A stretch of 21,693 nt of DNA from Bacteroidales bacterium (GTDB lineage: Bacteria > Bacteroidota > Bacteroidia > Bacteroidales > UBA12077): positions 1 to 21,693 of the forward strand of contig JAUVUS010000001.1 of the NCBI GenBank assembly GCA_030600865.1, written 5' to 3'. Below are positions 1 through 8,601 of the stretch, in pieces. Position 1 is the first letter of the stretch. Each line of letters begins with the position of its first letter. Made by a program: the position numbers and the translations under genes. The notes below the pieces were generated by a model. That model worked only from the letters and a program-made list of their open reading frames with translations. It was not told where the DNA came from and did not search any database.

Positions 1-2
1 GC

Positions 3-449
3 TTATTCAGCAATAATTTCGAATTCGATTTCTACATTAACTTCTTTATGTAATTTAATTGATGCAGTGTATTTTCCAACTTCTTTAATCTGATATTCAG
101 GTATAGAAATGTTTTTTCTTTCAATTTTATATCTTTCTACTTTCAATTCTGCTGCAATTTGAATAGTGTTTACAGAACCAAATATTTTACCTGTTGAACT
201 TGTTTTAGCACCAATTGACAATGTTACTTTTTCAAGTTTTTTAGCAATTTCCAGAGCTTCATTTTTAATTTTTTCTTCCTTATGAGCTCTTTGTCTGACA
301 TTTTCTTCGTGCATTTTTTTAGCCGAAGGAGTTGCCAGAGTTGCTAATCCTTTAGGGATTAAATAGTTTCTTCCGTAACCGTTCTTTACAGTTACAATAT
401 CGTTTTTATGACCAACGTCTTGTATATCTTGTTTTAAAATGACTTCCAT
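3..449 (-). CDS. rplI: 50S ribosomal protein bL9
   Basis: Ribosomal protein bL9 (148 aa, normal length) binds domain V of 23S rRNA through its N-terminal domain and reaches out from the large subunit on a long helix. The N-terminal signature is clear: MEVILKQDIQDVG followed by VKNGYGRNYLIPKGLA (about residues 20-36). A lysine/glutamate-rich linker helix (about 42-75) leads to the C-terminal domain with the KIFGSVN motif. It is the last gene of rpsF-rpsR-rplI, 18 bp after rpsR, and is presumably cotranscribed from the promoter upstream of rpsF. The stop codon lies at the window edge, so the gene is complete but its terminator is outside the window. Confidence 0.98.
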   Translation of the reverse strand: MEVILKQDIQDVGHKNDIVTVKNGYGRNYLIPKGLATLATPSAKKMHEENVRQRAHKEEKIKNEALEIAKKLEKVTLSIGAKTSSTGKIFGSVNTIQIAAELKVERYKIERKNISIPEYQIKEVGKYTASIKLHKEVNVEIEFEIIAE

Positions 450-467
450 TTTATTTCCTCCGTATTG

Positions 468-737
468 TTATTTTAACATATCAGTAACATATGGCAATAA
501 AGCTAAATGACGCGCTCTTTTTATTGCTTTAGCAACTTTTCTTTGATACTTTAAAGATGTTCCAGTGATTCTTCTGGGTAAAATTTTACCTTGTTCGTTT
601 AAAAATTTCTTTAAGAATTCAGGATCTTTATAATCGATATACTTAATCTTGTTCTTTTTGAAACGACAGTATTTCTTCTTCTTAATTTCTACGGTTGGGG
701 GTGTTAGATATCTTATCTCTGATTGATTTTGTGCCAT
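468..737 (-). CDS. rpsR: 30S ribosomal protein bS18
   Basis: Ribosomal protein bS18 (89 aa) sits on the small-subunit platform as a heterodimer with bS6. The conserved core is present: a [20 protein letters not shown] block, then [16 protein letters not shown] and the basic stretch [22 protein letters not shown] short N-terminal extension with the [12 protein letters not shown] sequence fits Bacteroidota versions. It lies 3 bp after rpsF and 18 bp before rplI in one transcription unit. No ssb gene separates it from rpsF, unlike the arrangement in Firmicutes. Confidence 0.98.
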   Translation of the reverse strand: MAQNQSEIRYLTPPTVEIKKKKYCRFKKNKIKYIDYKDPEFLKKFLNEQGKILPRRITGTSLKYQRKVAKAIKRARHLALLPYVTDMLK

Positions 738-740
738 GGC

Positions 741-1088
741 TTATTCCTCCGCTTTAGTTACTTTTTTACTTTTTTTCTTAATGCTGTATGCAACAGCGTA
801 TTTATCCATCTTGAATGTTAAGAAACGGATGATTCTTTCATCACGTCGGTATTCAGTTTCAAGTTTTTGGATAACATCACCTTCAGCTTTAAATTCAATT
901 AAATAGTAAAATCCAGTTGATTTTTTTTGAATAGGATAAGCTAATTTCTTTAATCCCCAGTTTTCTTCGTGGTCTATCTCTGCACCACCATCTTTTAAAA
1001 TTCCTAAGAATTTATCAACCGCTTCCTTCATCTGACCTTCAGACAAAACGGGAGTTGTAATGAAAACGGTTTCGTAATGATTCATCAT
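741..1088 (-). CDS. rpsF: 30S ribosomal protein bS6
   Basis: Ribosomal protein bS6 (115 aa) is the partner of bS18 on the small subunit. The fold signature is visible: [17 protein letters not shown] at the N-terminus, the [25 protein letters not shown] block in the middle, and the [22 protein letters not shown] end of the ferredoxin-like domain, followed by a lysine-rich tail. Two consecutive ATG codons (1086-1088 and 1083-1085) could start the protein; no Shine-Dalgarno sequence decides between them. It is the first gene of the operon. A strong Bacteroidota-type promoter lies about 35 bp upstream, which leaves a leader of only about 30 nt. Confidence 0.97.
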   Translation of the reverse strand: MMNHYETVFITTPVLSEGQMKEAVDKFLGILKDGGAEIDHEENWGLKKLAYPIQKKSTGFYYLIEFKAEGDVIQKLETEYRRDERIIRFLTFKMDKYAVAYSIKKKSKKVTKAEE

Positions 1089-1122
1089 AATTTAAAATTT
1101 TAATTATTTAATTAACGAGCCG

Positions 1123-1154
1123 CAAAATTAGAATAATTTTTATTTAATACAAAA
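1123..1154 (-). promoter_or_regulatory. Bacteroidota-type promoter of the rpsF-rpsR-rplI operon
   Basis: On the minus strand a -33 element TTTTG (1154-1150) is followed after exactly 19 bp by a -7 element TAATTTTG (1130-1123). This matches the primary-sigma consensus described for Bacteroidota (TTTG, about 19 bp, TAnnTTTG). The start of transcription would be near 1116-1119, giving a leader of about 30 nt before rpsF. I see no hairpin of the bS6:bS18-binding type in that leader. Confidence 0.75.
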
Positions 1155-1264
1155 CAAATTACAAGTAAATGAATTCAATAGGTTTAAATATTTGCGGAAC
1201 AAAAATTGTGAATAAAAAATTATAAGGCTTTTAAAAGATTTTAATCTAAATTACTCAAAATTTT

Positions 1265-1272
1265 TACCTTTG
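1265..1272 (+). promoter_or_regulatory. Candidate -7 promoter element for dnaX
   Basis: TACCTTTG fits the Bacteroidota -7 consensus TAnnTTTG and lies 28 bp before the dnaX ATG. No good TTTG is seen about 19 bp upstream; the region there is only T-rich. The 212-bp gap 1089-1300 between the divergent rpsF and dnaX genes otherwise holds only AT-rich sequence and the rpsF promoter. Confidence 0.45.
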
Positions 1273-1300
1273 TAGTTCAATTTACATTTAATCAATCTTT

Positions 1301-3019
1301 ATGGAAAATTTTATTGTTTCTGCAAGAAAATACAGGCCGTCAACATTTCAATCTGTTGTTGGGCAAGCTTCAATTACAACCACGTTAAAGAACGCCATAA
1401 AGAATAATCATCTTGCTCAGGCTTATTTATTTTGTGGACCAAGAGGAGTTGGAAAAACTACTTGTGCCAGAATATTTGCAAAAACAATAAACTGTAAAAA
1501 TCTTGACGAAAATGTTGAGCCTTGTAATAATTGTGAGTCATGTGAATCTTTTAGTCAAAACAGATCATACAATATTCATGAGTTGGATGCGGCATCGAAT
1601 AACTCAGTAGAGGATATTCGAAATCTTATAGAACAAGTCAGAATACCTCCTCAGGTTGGGAAATATAGTATATACATTATTGATGAGGTTCATATGTTGT
1701 CATCACAGGCATTTAATGCTTTTCTTAAAACACTGGAAGAGCCACCGGCTCATGCAATATTTATTTTAGCTACAACTGAAAAACATAAAATTATTCCTAC
1801 CATTTTATCGAGATGTCAGATTTTTGATTTTAATAGAATAAAAGTTGATGATACTGTTGATTATCTCGAATATATAGCTAAAAATGAAAATATAACTTAT
1901 GAGCTTGATGCATTGAACATAATTGCTCAGAAAGCTGATGGAGCAATGCGCGACGCATTATCAATTTTCGATCAGGTGGTTAGTTTTTCTGGTAATAATA
2001 TTACATATCAAAGTGTTATTGAGAATCTTAATGTTCTTGATTACGATTATTATTTCAAAATAACTGATGCTTTCCTGAAAAACGGTATTTCAGAAACTCT
2101 ATTGATCTTTAATGAAATTATAGAAAAAGGATTTGATGCACATCATTTTATAAATGGATTAAGCGAGCATTTAAGAAATTTGCTTGTTTGTCGCGATGAA
2201 GTGACTTTGCAGCTTCTTGAAGTAGGAGCAAATATCCGTGAACGATATAAAGAACAAACGAGAACCTGTACTCCTGAATTTTTGTTTTCCACGCTTGAAA
2301 TATCCAACAAATGCGATGTTTCATATCGATTAAGTAAAAATAAACGTTTGCATGTTGAACTAAGCCTAATTGAGTTGTGTAATATTACTTCCGAAAAAAA
2401 AAACTTTAATCAATTAGAATTAAAAGAAGATACAGTTAAAACAAAAGCTAATAAGGATATTGTAGAGAAAAATATTGAACAAGCAACAGAAGAAAAGAAG
2501 CCCGAGGAGAAAAAAGCAAAGCCTGTAATTGTTAATAAACCTAAATCTTTTTCTACTTTTTCAATAAAAGAGAAATTAGACCAAACTTCCAAACCCAATA
2601 TTGTTGAGGAACCTGAGCCTACAGAAAAAAGTGAAAAATTAAATGAGAAATTTAATAATGATTTTACCGAAAAAGATCTTATAGACAAATGGCATCAATT
2701 CTCGGATAAGATAGGAGATAAACCCAGAATATTTAACACCTTAACTTCCAAAGATCCTAAACTTGAAGAAAATCATGTTGTCAGTTTTTTAATTGATAAT
2801 AATTTACAAAAGGAAAAAATTAATGAAATTCGAAATGAATTGTTATCTTTTTTAAAAACAGAATTGAAAAATTCGATTATTGATTTAAAATTAGTTATTA
2901 CTGATTTGGAAGAGAAAAATAATAAATTGTATACATCTGAAGATAAATTCAAACACATGCTTTCTAAAAATGAAGATCTGAATAAATTAAAGCAGGAGTT
3001 TAATTTAGATTTAGAATGA
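1301..3019 (+). CDS. dnaX: DNA polymerase III subunit gamma/tau
   Basis: DnaX is the ATPase of the clamp loader that places the sliding clamp on primed DNA; the long form, tau, also binds the replicative polymerase and helicase. Walker A is GPRGVGKTT (residues 46-54). A zinc site uses C65, C75, C78 and C81, the Walker B region is YIIDEVH, and the SRC motif is in ILSRCQ. The AAA+ core and collar domain run to about residue 365. Next comes a charged linker rich in K/E/P (about 370-450), then a C-terminal domain (about 450-572), probably the tau-specific part. An A10 run at codons 365-368 falls at this boundary and may direct production of a short gamma form (see findings). A ferritin gene follows after 67 bp; no terminator is visible between them. 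Confidence 0.96.
   Translation: MENFIVSARKYRPSTFQSVVGQASITTTLKNAIKNNHLAQAYLFCGPRGVGKTTCARIFAKTINCKNLDENVEPCNNCESCESFSQNRSYNIHELDAASNNSVEDIRNLIEQVRIPPQVGKYSIYIIDEVHMLSSQAFNAFLKTLEEPPAHAIFILATTEKHKIIPTILSRCQIFDFNRIKVDDTVDYLEYIAKNENITYELDALNIIAQKADGAMRDALSIFDQVVSFSGNNITYQSVIENLNVLDYDYYFKITDAFLKNGISETLLIFNEIIEKGFDAHHFINGLSEHLRNLLVCRDEVTLQLLEVGANIRERYKEQTRTCTPEFLFSTLEISNKCDVSYRLSKNKRLHVELSLIELCNITSEKKNFNQLELKEDTVKTKANKDIVEKNIEQATEEKKPEEKKAKPVIVNKPKSFSTFSIKEKLDQTSKPNIVEEPEPTEKSEKLNEKFNNDFTEKDLIDKWHQFSDKIGDKPRIFNTLTSKDPKLEENHVVSFLIDNNLQKEKINEIRNELLSFLKTELKNSIIDLKLVITDLEEKNNKLYTSEDKFKHMLSKNEDLNKLKQEFNLDLE
2394..2403 (+). promoter_or_regulatory. A10 slippage-type tract inside dnaX
   Basis: Ten consecutive A residues span codons 365-368 (GAA AAA AAA AAC). 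An extra A, or a -1 ribosomal shift, leads to K-L and then TAA at 2407-2409. Loss of one A, or a +1 shift, leads to T-L-I-N and then TAG at 2415-2417. Both alternative products would be about 369-371 residues, ending just after the clamp-loader core. Other homopolymer runs I noticed in coding sequence in this window reach only 8. Function is inferred from position and stop layout, by analogy with dnaX of Thermus thermophilus and Escherichia coli. Confidence 0.5.
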
Positions 3020-3086
3020 TTTAACAATTTATGGTTAGTTTTGTAATTAAGAATGAATTTGATAATTAACTAAAACAAAAAATATT

Positions 3087-3581
3087 ATGTTAGCAAAGAA
3101 AGTTGAGAAGATTTTAAATGAACAAATTGTAAAAGAAGGATATTCTTCTAATTTATACTTAGCAATGGCTTCCTGGGCTGATACAGAAGGTTATGCAGGA
3201 ATTGCAAAATGGTTATTTGCCCAGGCCGAAGAGGAATTAATGCATATGATGAAGTTCGTTCATTTTATTAATGAACGTGGCGGACATGCAATTGTTCCGG
3301 CATTTGAACAACCTCCCGCAAAATTTGAAGGTATTAAAAAATTATTTAATCAGGTTCTTGAACACGAGCAATATATTTCCGGGTCTATCAATGATATCGT
3401 TGCTCTTGTTATAAAAGAAAATGATTACGCAACTCATAACTGGATTCAATGGTTTGTAACGGAACAAATCGAAGAAGAATCATCTGTTCAAAATATTATT
3501 GATAAGCTAAATTTATTGGGTGATAAAAACATGTATATGTTCGATCGTGATATTATGAGTATAAGAGAATCTGGAGAATAA
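3087..3581 (+). CDS. ftnA: Ferritin, non-haem, FtnA type
   Basis: A 164-aa cytoplasmic iron-storage ferritin that oxidises Fe(II) and deposits it as a ferric core in a 24-subunit shell. The diiron ferroxidase ligands fall at the same numbers as in E. coli FtnA: E17, E50, H53, E94, with Q127 and E130 for the third iron site; Y24 is also present. Length and gapless register fit the FtnA family rather than bacterioferritin, and no haem-binding methionine pattern was recognised. The gene lies 67 bp after dnaX and is closed by a strong terminator at 3607-3632, so it may be read through from dnaX or have its own promoter in the AT-rich gap; I see no clear TAnnTTTG there. Confidence 0.95.
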   Translation: MLAKKVEKILNEQIVKEGYSSNLYLAMASWADTEGYAGIAKWLFAQAEEELMHMMKFVHFINERGGHAIVPAFEQPPAKFEGIKKLFNQVLEHEQYISGSINDIVALVIKENDYATHNWIQWFVTEQIEEESSVQNIIDKLNLLGDKNMYMFDRDIMSIRESGE

Positions 3582-3606
3582 GAGAAATTCGGAATTTGTG
3601 ATAAAG

Positions 3607-3632
3607 AAAAGCCCCGTAAATCGGGGCTTTTT
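3607..3632 (+). terminator. Factor-independent terminator after ferritin
   Basis: A perfect 10-bp stem, AAAAGCCCCG paired with CGGGGCTTTT, with loop TAAAT (3617-3621) is followed by further T residues to 3632. It lies 25 bp after the ferritin stop codon. Confidence 0.9.
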
Positions 3633-3702
3633 CATTTTGGTTTATTTATGAATTAAATATGTTTTTTGATTTGAATCATGCATACTTTTTCTTGTAAAAT
3701 AT

Positions 3703-3710
3703 TACATTTG
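3703..3710 (+). promoter_or_regulatory. Candidate -7 promoter element for secA
   Basis: TACATTTG matches TAnnTTTG and lies 38 bp before the secA ATG, downstream of the ferritin terminator, so secA needs its own promoter about here. A TTTG lies at 3670-3673, but its spacing (29 bp) is too long for a standard -33 box. Confidence 0.5.
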
Positions 3711-3748
3711 TAGATTAATCTGAATTAAAATCTTAAACGATATAAATA

Positions 3749-6700
3749 ATGAGTTTTATAAATAATGTTTTAACTAAATTTTTTGGCAATAAATCAGAGA
3801 GAGATCTAAAAGAAGTTACTCCAACCCTTGAAAAAATCAAGGAGGAGTATGAAAATATTGTCCCTTTATCGAACGATGATTTACGACTGAAGACGAAAGA
3901 AGTAAAAAAGGAAATCGAAAATTATATAAAAGAAGAAACTGAGAAAATAAAAACTCTTAAAGATAAAGCAGAAAGTGATGATGTAGATATTTTTGAAAAA
4001 GAAAATATTTATGATGAAATAGATGAAATTGAAAAAATAGTTGACGATAAACTTGAAGCTAAGTTGAATGATGTTTTACCAACAGTTTTTTCAATTGTTA
4101 AAGAAACAGCCCGTCGGTTTAAAGAGAATGAAGTTATTGAAGTTACATCAAATGATTTTGATAGAGATTTAGCAGCAGTTTATGAAAATGTAGAAATATC
4201 GGGAGATATCGCAAAATATCATAATTCCTGGCTGGCAGGAGGAACTGAAATAAAATGGGAAATGGTTCATTATGATGTTCAGTTAATTGGTGGTATTGTT
4301 TTGCATCAGGGAAGAATAGCGGAGATGGCTACTGGTGAAGGTAAAACATTGGTTGCAACCTTACCGGTATTCCTGAATGCATTGACTGGTCGCGGTATTC
4401 ATATTGTAACTGTTAATGATTATCTCGCAAAACGTGACTCTGAATGGATGGGGCCAATTTTTCAATTTCATGGTTTATCAGTTGATTGTATCGATAAACA
4501 CGAGCCAAACTCAGAATCGCGCCGAAAAGCATACCTTGCTGATGTTACATATGGTACAAATAACGAATTTGGGTTTGATTACCTGCGTGATAATATGGCA
4601 ATCAATCCTGATGATTTGGTTCAAAGAAAACATAATTATGTGATTGTCGATGAGGTTGACTCAGTATTAATTGACGATGCCCGTACTCCTTTGATTATTT
4701 CCGGACCTATTCCAAAAGGTGATATACAGTTGTTTGATGAGCTAAAGCCCAAAGTTGAAATATTGATTGAAGCTCAGCGAAAATTAATGAACCAGGTTTT
4801 AGCTGAAGGCCGTAAAGAACTGAATGATAATAATAATGAAAAAGCAGGATTATTATTATTACAGGCATATAAGGGATTACCAAAAAGTAAAGCATTAATA
4901 AAATTATTATCAGAAGAAGGTAATAAATCTCTTATGTTTAAAACGGAAAACTTTTATATGCAGGATAATAGTAAGAACATGCATAAAGTTACCGATGATC
5001 TTTTCTTTATTAATGATGAAAAGCATAATTCAATTGAGATGACTGATAAAGGTATTGACCTTATCACATCAAAATCGGATGATCCAGCATTTTTTATTTT
5101 GCCTGATATAGGTTCTGAGATTGCCGAACTTGAAAAATCTAATTTAAAAGAATCTGAAAAATTATCTAAAAAAGATAAAATGCTTCAGGATTATGCAATT
5201 AAATCTGAACGTATTCATACTATTAACCAGTTACTTAAAGCATATGCATTGTTCGAAAAAGATGTTGAATATGTTTTAATGGACAATAAAGTTAAAATTG
5301 TTGATGAACAGACAGGCCGTATAATGGAAGGCCGTAGATATTCAGATGGTTTGCATCAGGCAATTGAAGCTAAGGAACGTGTTAAAGTTGAAGCAGCTAC
5401 ACAGACTTTTGCAACTATTACATTGCAGAACTATTTCAGAATGTATCATAAACTTTCGGGTATGACTGGTACGGCTGAAACAGAAGCAGGAGAATTATGG
5501 GATATTTATAAACTGGATGTTGTGGTTATTCCTACAAACAGGTCTATAGTGCGAAACGATGAAGAAGATTTAGTATATAAAACCAAGCGGGAAAAATACA
5601 ATGCTGTTGCTAATGAAATTTCTGACTTAATTAATAATGGGCGTCCTGTACTTGTAGGTACAACTTCTGTTGAAATTTCGGAGTTATTAAGCAGGATGCT
5701 TAAGATCAAGGGAATTAAACATAACGTACTTAATGCTAAACTACACCAACGAGAAGCTGATATTGTTGCTGAAGCCGGTAAATCAAAAACAGTTACTATT
5801 GCTACTAACATGGCTGGTCGTGGAACAGATATTAAACTTACGCAAGAAGTTAAGGAAGCTGGTGGTTTAGCTATTGTTGGTACCGAACGTCATGAGTCAC
5901 GTCGTGTTGACCGCCAGTTACGTGGTCGTGCCGGACGTCAGGGAGACCCTGGATCATCACAATTTTTTGCTTCTCTTGAAGATGAATTAATGCGTTTATT
6001 TGGCTCTGATAGAATTGCAGGAATTATGGACCGACTTGGATTAAAGGAAGGTGAAGTTATTCAGCATTCAATGATCTCAAAGTCGATTGAAAGAGCACAG
6101 AAAAAAGTTGAAGAAAATAACTTTGGTATTCGTAAACGATTATTGGAATACGATGATGTAATGAATTCGCAGCGTGAGGTTATTTACAGAAAACGCCGAA
6201 ATGCTCTATATGGAGAACGGTTAAGTGTTGATATTGCCAACATGATGTCGGATGTATGTGAAAGTATTGTAGCAGAACATCAGGATAATGGAGATTTTGA
6301 AGGATTCAAATTTGAATTATTACGAACACTTTCTGTAGAATCTCCATTTACTGAAGAAAAATTTCTGAAGGAAAATGCAAATGAATTAAACGAAGAACTG
6401 TATAAACTGGTTTTAGAAACTTACAAGCGTAAAGAAGAAGCTATTGCTAAACAGGCGTATCCGGTAATTAAAGATGTATACGAAAAGAGCGGACATACTT
6501 ATGAGAATATTGTTGTTCCTATTACCGATGGTGCTAAAACACTCCAGGTTATTACAAATCTTGAAAAATCATATAAAACCGAAGGGCGTGATTTAGTAAA
6601 ATCATATCAAAAATCTGCTATATTAGCTCATATAGACGAATCGTGGAAAGAGCACTTGCGTGAGCTTGATGACCTGAAACAATCTGTTCAGGCTGCATCT

Positions 6701-7042
6701 TACGAACAAAAAGATCCATTATTGATTTATAAATTTGAATCGTTTGAGTTATTTAAAACTATGATTGATAAGGTTAATCGTGATGTTGTTGCAACTCTTG
6801 TAAAAGGATATATACCTATTCAGGATCCGGATAAAGTTCGTGAGGCACAGCAACGTCGTAGAACTGATTACAGTAATTTACAAACAAGCCGTCCGGATCA
6901 GGCAACAGGTGGAGACGAAGAAAAGAAACAAAAAACTCAACCTGTTAGAGTTGAGAAAAAAGTTGGTAGAAACGATCCTTGTCCTTGTGGTAGTGGTAAA
7001 AAATATAAAAATTGTCACGGTAGAGCACAAGCCGAAGCATAA
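3749..7042 (+). CDS. secA: Preprotein translocase ATPase SecA
   Basis: SecA is the motor that drives unfolded preproteins through SecYEG. Walker A is MATGEGKT (193-200), Walker B DEVD (301-304), the second motor domain carries [10 protein letters not shown] (from 688) and [15 protein letters not shown] (from 721), and the C-terminal SEC-C zinc motif uses C1078, C1080, C1089 and H1090. At 1097 residues it is about 200 longer than E. coli SecA. The extra length lies mainly in a charged insertion before Walker A (K199 here against K108 in E. coli) and in the segment between the first motor motifs and the DEQTGR motif (about residues 325-505). Large SecA proteins are known in Bacteroidota. It is monocistronic, with its own candidate promoter and a terminator at 7065-7094. 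Confidence 0.98.
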   Translation: MSFINNVLTKFFGNKSERDLKEVTPTLEKIKEEYENIVPLSNDDLRLKTKEVKKEIENYIKEETEKIKTLKDKAESDDVDIFEKENIYDEIDEIEKIVDDKLEAKLNDVLPTVFSIVKETARRFKENEVIEVTSNDFDRDLAAVYENVEISGDIAKYHNSWLAGGTEIKWEMVHYDVQLIGGIVLHQGRIAEMATGEGKTLVATLPVFLNALTGRGIHIVTVNDYLAKRDSEWMGPIFQFHGLSVDCIDKHEPNSESRRKAYLADVTYGTNNEFGFDYLRDNMAINPDDLVQRKHNYVIVDEVDSVLIDDARTPLIISGPIPKGDIQLFDELKPKVEILIEAQRKLMNQVLAEGRKELNDNNNEKAGLLLLQAYKGLPKSKALIKLLSEEGNKSLMFKTENFYMQDNSKNMHKVTDDLFFINDEKHNSIEMTDKGIDLITSKSDDPAFFILPDIGSEIAELEKSNLKESEKLSKKDKMLQDYAIKSERIHTINQLLKAYALFEKDVEYVLMDNKVKIVDEQTGRIMEGRRYSDGLHQAIEAKERVKVEAATQTFATITLQNYFRMYHKLSGMTGTAETEAGELWDIYKLDVVVIPTNRSIVRNDEEDLVYKTKREKYNAVANEISDLINNGRPVLVGTTSVEISELLSRMLKIKGIKHNVLNAKLHQREADIVAEAGKSKTVTIATNMAGRGTDIKLTQEVKEAGGLAIVGTERHESRRVDRQLRGRAGRQGDPGSSQFFASLEDELMRLFGSDRIAGIMDRLGLKEGEVIQHSMISKSIERAQKKVEENNFGIRKRLLEYDDVMNSQREVIYRKRRNALYGERLSVDIANMMSDVCESIVAEHQDNGDFEGFKFELLRTLSVESPFTEEKFLKENANELNEELYKLVLETYKRKEEAIAKQAYPVIKDVYEKSGHTYENIVVPITDGAKTLQVITNLEKSYKTEGRDLVKSYQKSAILAHIDESWKEHLRELDDLKQSVQAASYEQKDPLLIYKFESFELFKTMIDKVNRDVVATLVKGYIPIQDPDKVREAQQRRRTDYSNLQTSRPDQATGGDEEKKQKTQPVRVEKKVGRNDPCPCGSGKKYKNCHGRAQAEA

Positions 7043-7064
7043 TTGTTAAACTAAATTAGTGATG

Positions 7065-7094
7065 AAAGCTGTTTGTTTTAAGCAGCTTTTTTTT
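7065..7094 (+). terminator. Factor-independent terminator after secA
   Basis: The stem AAAGCTG (7065-7071) pairs with CAGCTTT (7083-7089) and leads into eight T residues (7087-7094). It begins 22 bp after the secA stop codon, in the 152-bp gap before the convergent lipoprotein gene. I see no clear terminator for that minus-strand gene in the rest of the gap. Confidence 0.85.
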
Positions 7095-7194
7095 ATTTAC
7101 TTGATATTGTATGATAAGCATGAAAAAGAGTTTTTCCCTTTTCTCCTTTAAATCCAAAAGTTTGATTTTTGCTTCCAAGTTGTGGCGAGATGGT

Positions 7195-8496
7195 TTAAAG
7201 AGTAATATTATTTAATCCTGCTTCCAGTGGAATACGTGCATAAGAAATGGAGTAGGGCAGTGTTTGCCAGTTTCGGGTATCGGCTTTTTCTGTAACAGTA
7301 TTAATAATATTTATTAAAGTACCTAATCCTTCATCTTGCTCATCGGCGAGTGCCTCTAAAGCTTTTTTAGTAGCAAGCCGCATTATTGCAGATGCCATTT
7401 CACGAACCATCCTGTCTTTTAATGTTTTAAACGCAATATCATTAATATCTTGCATAAGTTCTAAATTATATAAGCCTGAACCTGTAATTAATTGGGCTTT
7501 GTTAAATAAAGGCGTTCGTTCGATATATTTTGGAAAGGCAATCCTGAAAAAACGTAATTCTTCGAATGCTTTTTTTTCTGTGCTGGTTTTATTGCCGATG
7601 TATAATGGAAAGGAAAGGTTGTGTTCGTCATTTACCATCGTAACATAACCTGTTTTCTGATTTGGAATTTTAACAAAATTTATTGATGTTTCCGTTTTAT
7701 ATGGACCAAAACCATTTAACCAGAAAAAGATCAACTCTCCATTTTCGTTAGGACGATAATTAAATTTAACATTAAATTTTTCTTCATAATAACTCACTTC
7801 ATCATGAAATCCGGTTAAATATGCAGTTCTTAATATATCTTGTTTTAATTGTTCAGGTGTAGAAATATTGAAATATTTTTTATAATCAGTTTCATAAACC
7901 TCAAGAGCATTCCTGTATGCAATGAAAGCATTGTTGTAGTCTTTTTGAGATTCATAAATTACTCCCATTAAGTTATGAGCAAATGCATCGCGCTGATACC
8001 TGTTTTTATGATCTTTATATTTGTCGTTTAACTGATTTAGTTTGATGTTGATACGTTTACACTCTACAATAGCATCATCGTATTTACTTAATTGAATATA
8101 ATTTAAAGCCATAAAATAATTAACCATAACAACTTCAAAATCTTCAGGTTTATATGGCTTAACATTCGGATTGGAAACTAAGGTAAGTGCTTCAAGATAA
8201 TAATTTCTAATAAAATCTTCGATTACATTTTCGGCTATAGTAAAATAATGATTGCTTTCATTGTAGTTTTGTAAAATCCATGAAACATAGCCTCTATTCA
8301 AATAATACAACAATTTATTTTTACCCTCAGCGTCTTTTGTATTTTTATCTAACAAAGTATTGGCACTCTCAAAATTTCCTTGCGAAATATAATTTTGAAA
8401 ATCAATGTTTTTCGTATAATACGTTGCACAGCCGACAATTAAAACTGACAGGATTATTAATATTAGAAATTGAATATGTTTTTGGACAATTTTCAT
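7195..8496 (-). CDS. TPR-containing envelope lipoprotein, COG3014-like
   Basis: A lipoprotein of 433 aa if started at the ATG at 8494-8496. An in-frame start exists at 8550, but only the shorter form places the signal peptide (KHIQFLILIILSVL) and lipobox IVGC (C23) at the N-terminus. The mature part is helical, with TPR-like repeats around YYLNRGYVSWILQNYNESNHYF, a block with NPNVKPYKPEDFEVVMVNYF, and AHNLMGVIYESQKDYNNAFIAYRNALEVYE. This resembles the uncharacterised COG3014 family, which I recall as a genomic neighbour of LpoB-type lipoproteins, as here. The C-terminal half is mixed alpha/beta with no motif I recognise. A role in cell-wall synthesis control is inferred from the neighbour only. 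The gap to the upstream LpoB-like gene is 105 bp and contains a dispersed repeat. Confidence 0.8.
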   Translation of the reverse strand: MKIVQKHIQFLILIILSVLIVGCATYYTKNIDFQNYISQGNFESANTLLDKNTKDAEGKNKLLYYLNRGYVSWILQNYNESNHYFTIAENVIEDFIRNYYLEALTLVSNPNVKPYKPEDFEVVMVNYFMALNYIQLSKYDDAIVECKRINIKLNQLNDKYKDHKNRYQRDAFAHNLMGVIYESQKDYNNAFIAYRNALEVYETDYKKYFNISTPEQLKQDILRTAYLTGFHDEVSYYEEKFNVKFNYRPNENGELIFFWLNGFGPYKTETSINFVKIPNQKTGYVTMVNDEHNLSFPLYIGNKTSTEKKAFEELRFFRIAFPKYIERTPLFNKAQLITGSGLYNLELMQDINDIAFKTLKDRMVREMASAIMRLATKKALEALADEQDEGLGTLINIINTVTEKADTRNWQTLPYSISYARIPLEAGLNNITL

Positions 8497-8534
8497 TAAA
8501 ATTTTGGTTCTACTTATTTTAATGGGAATGAATA

Positions 8535-8575
8535 AATGCGTAAATAACATTTAAGCATTCTATCATTTAAGCATT
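8535..8575. repeat. Short AT-rich dispersed repeat between two lipoprotein genes
   Basis: Two exact copies of CATTTAAGCATT (8548-8559 and 8564-8575) lie 16 bp apart, preceded by ATGCGTAAAT (8536-8545). The last motif recurs in inverse orientation at 19087-19096, inside another intra-operon gap. Function unknown; probably a degenerate family of intergenic repeats. Confidence 0.5.
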
Positions 8576-8601
8576 AAATTCGTGGTAACAATTTATTAAA
8601 A

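Noticed and set aside
1085..1122. bS6:bS18-binding leader RNA
   Set aside because: The predicted leader is about 30 nt, AT-rich and has no hairpin with a CCG bulge.
2410..2688. Open frame on the minus strand inside dnaX
   Set aside because: Antisense to the lysine/glutamate-rich linker, giving an S/F-rich low-complexity translation; no independent support.
8497..8550. Longer start for the TPR lipoprotein at 8550
   Set aside because: It would place 18 polar residues before the signal peptide and lies close to the repeat; the ATG at 8496 gives a normal lipoprotein signal.
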